The notes under the pieces were generated by a model. The model had not been told where the DNA came from, did no database searches, and worked only from the letters and a program-made list of their open reading frames with translations. From an uncultured Brevinema sp. (GTDB lineage: Bacteria > Spirochaetota > Brevinematia > Brevinematales > Brevinemataceae), in NCBI GenBank assembly GCA_947036575.1, contig CAMQSH010000078.1, forward strand, positions 1 through 8,632: 8,632 nt of DNA, read 5' to 3'. Position numbers and translations under genes: made by a program. This document shows, one piece after another, positions 7,241-8,632 of this stretch. Within the stretch, counting starts at the first letter, position 1, and each line of letters begins with the position of its first letter.

Positions 7241-8548
7241 ATGCCAGAAATACAAACAGTTTTATTAATATTATTATCTTTATTTGCTATTCTTCTAGTA
7301 CTAGGTGTTCCAATTTCTATTGCAATTACCTTTTCTTCTATTATTCCTATGCTACTTTATATGCCTTTTAATATCGTAATGATGTCTGCTGCACAAAACT
7401 TTCTTGCAGGAATGAATAAATATTCTTTTATGGCATTAACATTATTTATGCTTTCAGGTTCTATTATGAATGAAACAGGACTAGCAAAAAGATTAGTAAA
7501 TCTTGCAAAATTACTTGTGGGTGGAATCCCAGGATCTATTGCTCATATTAATGTTGTATCAAATATGTTATTTGGGGCTTTATCAGGATCTGCTGTTGCA
7601 GCAGCTTCAGCTATAGGAAAAGTAATGATACCATTACAAGAGGAGGAAGGATATAATAAAGAATTTGCAGCTGCTGTTAATATTGCCTCAAGCCCTATTG
7701 GATTTTTAATACCTCCTAGTGGAATGTTAATTTTATATTCAACCCTAACTGGTGGTGCAGCCTCTATTACAGCATTATTCTTTGCTGGTTATTTTCCAGG
7801 ATTTCTTCTAGCTTTTGTCGTTATGATAGTATCTTTTATTATTGCTAAAAAAGAAAAATATGGGACTACTTCTATTTCTTCATGGAGAGAAAGAAGAAAA
7901 ATATTAGTTGAAGGATTTCCAGCATTAATATTAATAATATTAATAATTGTAGGAATGCTCGCTGGAATTTTTACCCCAACAGAAGCATCTGGTATTGCCG
8001 CATTTTATAGTCTTGTATTAGCATTAATATACAAATCTATTACAATGGAAAAATTATGGATTATTTTAGAAGATACTGTTGTAATGACAGGAGCTGTATT
8101 ATTTCTAGTATCTTCTTCTGCTATCATGTCTTGGTTATTTGCATTTAGCCAAATTCCAAATCTTCTTAGCGAAGTTTTACTTAGTATTGCTGGTAGTAAA
8201 GAAGGTATTCTAATTATGATTAATATCATTCTATTAATTGCAGGAATGTTTATGGATGTTGGTCCAATAAATGTTATTTTCACACCATTATTTTTCCCTA
8301 TTATTATGGAATTGGGGGTAGACCCTGTTCATTTTGGTATCATTATGATCACAAACTCTGCAGTAGGGGTTTGTACTCCACCTGTTGGTAATGTGCTTTT
8401 TGTAGGATCTTCCATAGCTAATGTTAGAGTAGATAAAGTAATACCGTGGATTATACCCATGGTTATTGCCCAAATTATTGTTGTATTTATTGTAACCTTT
8501 TGGGAATCTGCTGTTCTATTTATCCCTAGAGCTTTAGGATTATATTAA
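7241..8548 (+). CDS. dctM: TRAP transporter large membrane subunit, DctM family
   Basis: This is the large integral-membrane subunit that forms the transport path and couples uptake to an ion gradient, usually sodium. At 435 aa it is full length, with about a dozen hydrophobic segments. Conserved family stretches appear in order: LFGALSGSAVAAASAIGKVMIP (110-131), SSPIGFLIPPSG (150-161), GIFTPTEASG (242-251), MFMDVGPINVIFTPLFFPI (336-354) and GVCTPPVGNVLFVG (376-389). The glycine-rich stretch and the TPTEA and TPPVG motifs belong to the two inverted structural halves and lie at or near the substrate and ion sites in known members. The gap from dctQ is 3 bases, and its ribosome binding site (GGAG, 7231-7234) lies inside the dctQ coding end, indicating translational coupling. 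The C-terminus (FIPRALGLY) is typical. The substrate cannot be predicted from this subunit. Confidence 0.95.
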   Translation: MPEIQTVLLILLSLFAILLVLGVPISIAITFSSIIPMLLYMPFNIVMMSAAQNFLAGMNKYSFMALTLFMLSGSIMNETGLAKRLVNLAKLLVGGIPGSIAHINVVSNMLFGALSGSAVAAASAIGKVMIPLQEEEGYNKEFAAAVNIASSPIGFLIPPSGMLILYSTLTGGAASITALFFAGYFPGFLLAFVVMIVSFIIAKKEKYGTTSISSWRERRKILVEGFPALILIILIIVGMLAGIFTPTEASGIAAFYSLVLALIYKSITMEKLWIILEDTVVMTGAVLFLVSSSAIMSWLFAFSQIPNLLSEVLLSIAGSKEGILIMINIILLIAGMFMDVGPINVIFTPLFFPIIMELGVDPVHFGIIMITNSAVGVCTPPVGNVLFVGSSIANVRVDKVIPWIIPMVIAQIIVVFIVTFWESAVLFIPRALGLY

Positions 8549-8580
8549 AATAATAAGATTTAATAAATAAAGTTGGGAAA

Positions 8581-8632
8581 GTGTTTGAAAATGTTGTTAA
8601 ATTAACAACAGAGATAGACGGTGTCCCTTTTG
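8581..8632 (+). CDS. Possible start of a further gene, cut by the window edge
   Basis: A frame that opens after a stop at 8554-8556 runs to the window end. From GTG at 8581 it reads VFENVVKLTTEIDGVPF, a coding-like composition in a region otherwise without genes. The only ribosome-binding-like bases (GGGA, 8575-8578) are just 2 bases from the GTG, which is too close, so the start is uncertain. No family can be assigned from 17 residues. If real, it follows dctM by 32 bases with no terminator between and may be part of the same operon. Confidence 0.3.
   Translation, partial: MFENVVKLTTEIDGVPF
8592..8610. repeat. 19-bp perfect palindrome after dctM
   Basis: TGTTGTTAA (8592-8600) and TTAACAACA (8602-8610) are perfect reverse complements around a single central A. 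No T-run follows, and the centre is too tight for an RNA loop, so it looks more like a binding site for a dimeric protein than a terminator. It falls inside the possible next reading frame, so it could also be an accident of coding sequence. Confidence 0.4.

Noticed and set aside
8005..8473. Two open frames (92 and 61 aa) on the minus strand
   Set aside because: Both are antisense to conserved dctM motifs, and their predicted proteins look like reverse-strand readings of membrane segments.

Overview
The window is a very AT-rich stretch from a diderm (Gram-negative-type) bacterium. The evidence for a double membrane is an RND inner-membrane pump paired with a TolC-type outer-membrane channel that has a signal peptide. 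The TRAP binding protein looks like a lipoprotein with a relaxed lipobox (LTTC). This would suit a low-GC lineage such as Spirochaetota, but no RNA gene or lineage marker is present, so that placement is a guess.

Layout. Positions 1-112 hold no gene; a strong hairpin at 45-90 closes the leftward operon. Positions 113-4885 on the minus strand are a compact two-gene operon: an RND pump (first gene, 1051 aa) and, 27 bases further on, a TolC-family channel (529 aa). A consensus-like sigma70 promoter (TTGACA, 17-base spacer, CATAAT) lies directly upstream of the pump gene, and an inverted repeat covers its -35 box. Positions 4886-5743 form a long gap between the two divergent operons. The pump promoter is at one end, very AT-rich DNA with hairpins fills the middle, and what looks like a small decayed gene (about 5408-5698) lies near the other end. 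Positions 5744-8548 on the plus strand are a complete, tightly packed TRAP transporter operon: DctP-type binding lipoprotein, DctQ small membrane subunit, DctM large membrane subunit. The last 50 bases may open another gene, which runs off the window.

How the genes work together. DctP captures a substrate (probably an organic acid, identity unknown) and delivers it to the DctQM membrane complex for ion-gradient-driven uptake. The RND pump and TolC channel would export a compound across both membranes, but the periplasmic adaptor (membrane fusion protein) that normally joins them is not encoded here. The two operons are divergent and need not be functionally linked.

I see no CRISPR array, transposase, tRNA or rRNA. 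All main genes belong to well-known families. The less ordinary observations are the adaptor-less RND/TolC operon, its operator-like promoter, the decayed reading frame beside it, and two further dyads near the TRAP operon. I did not find convincing evidence of a previously undescribed system.
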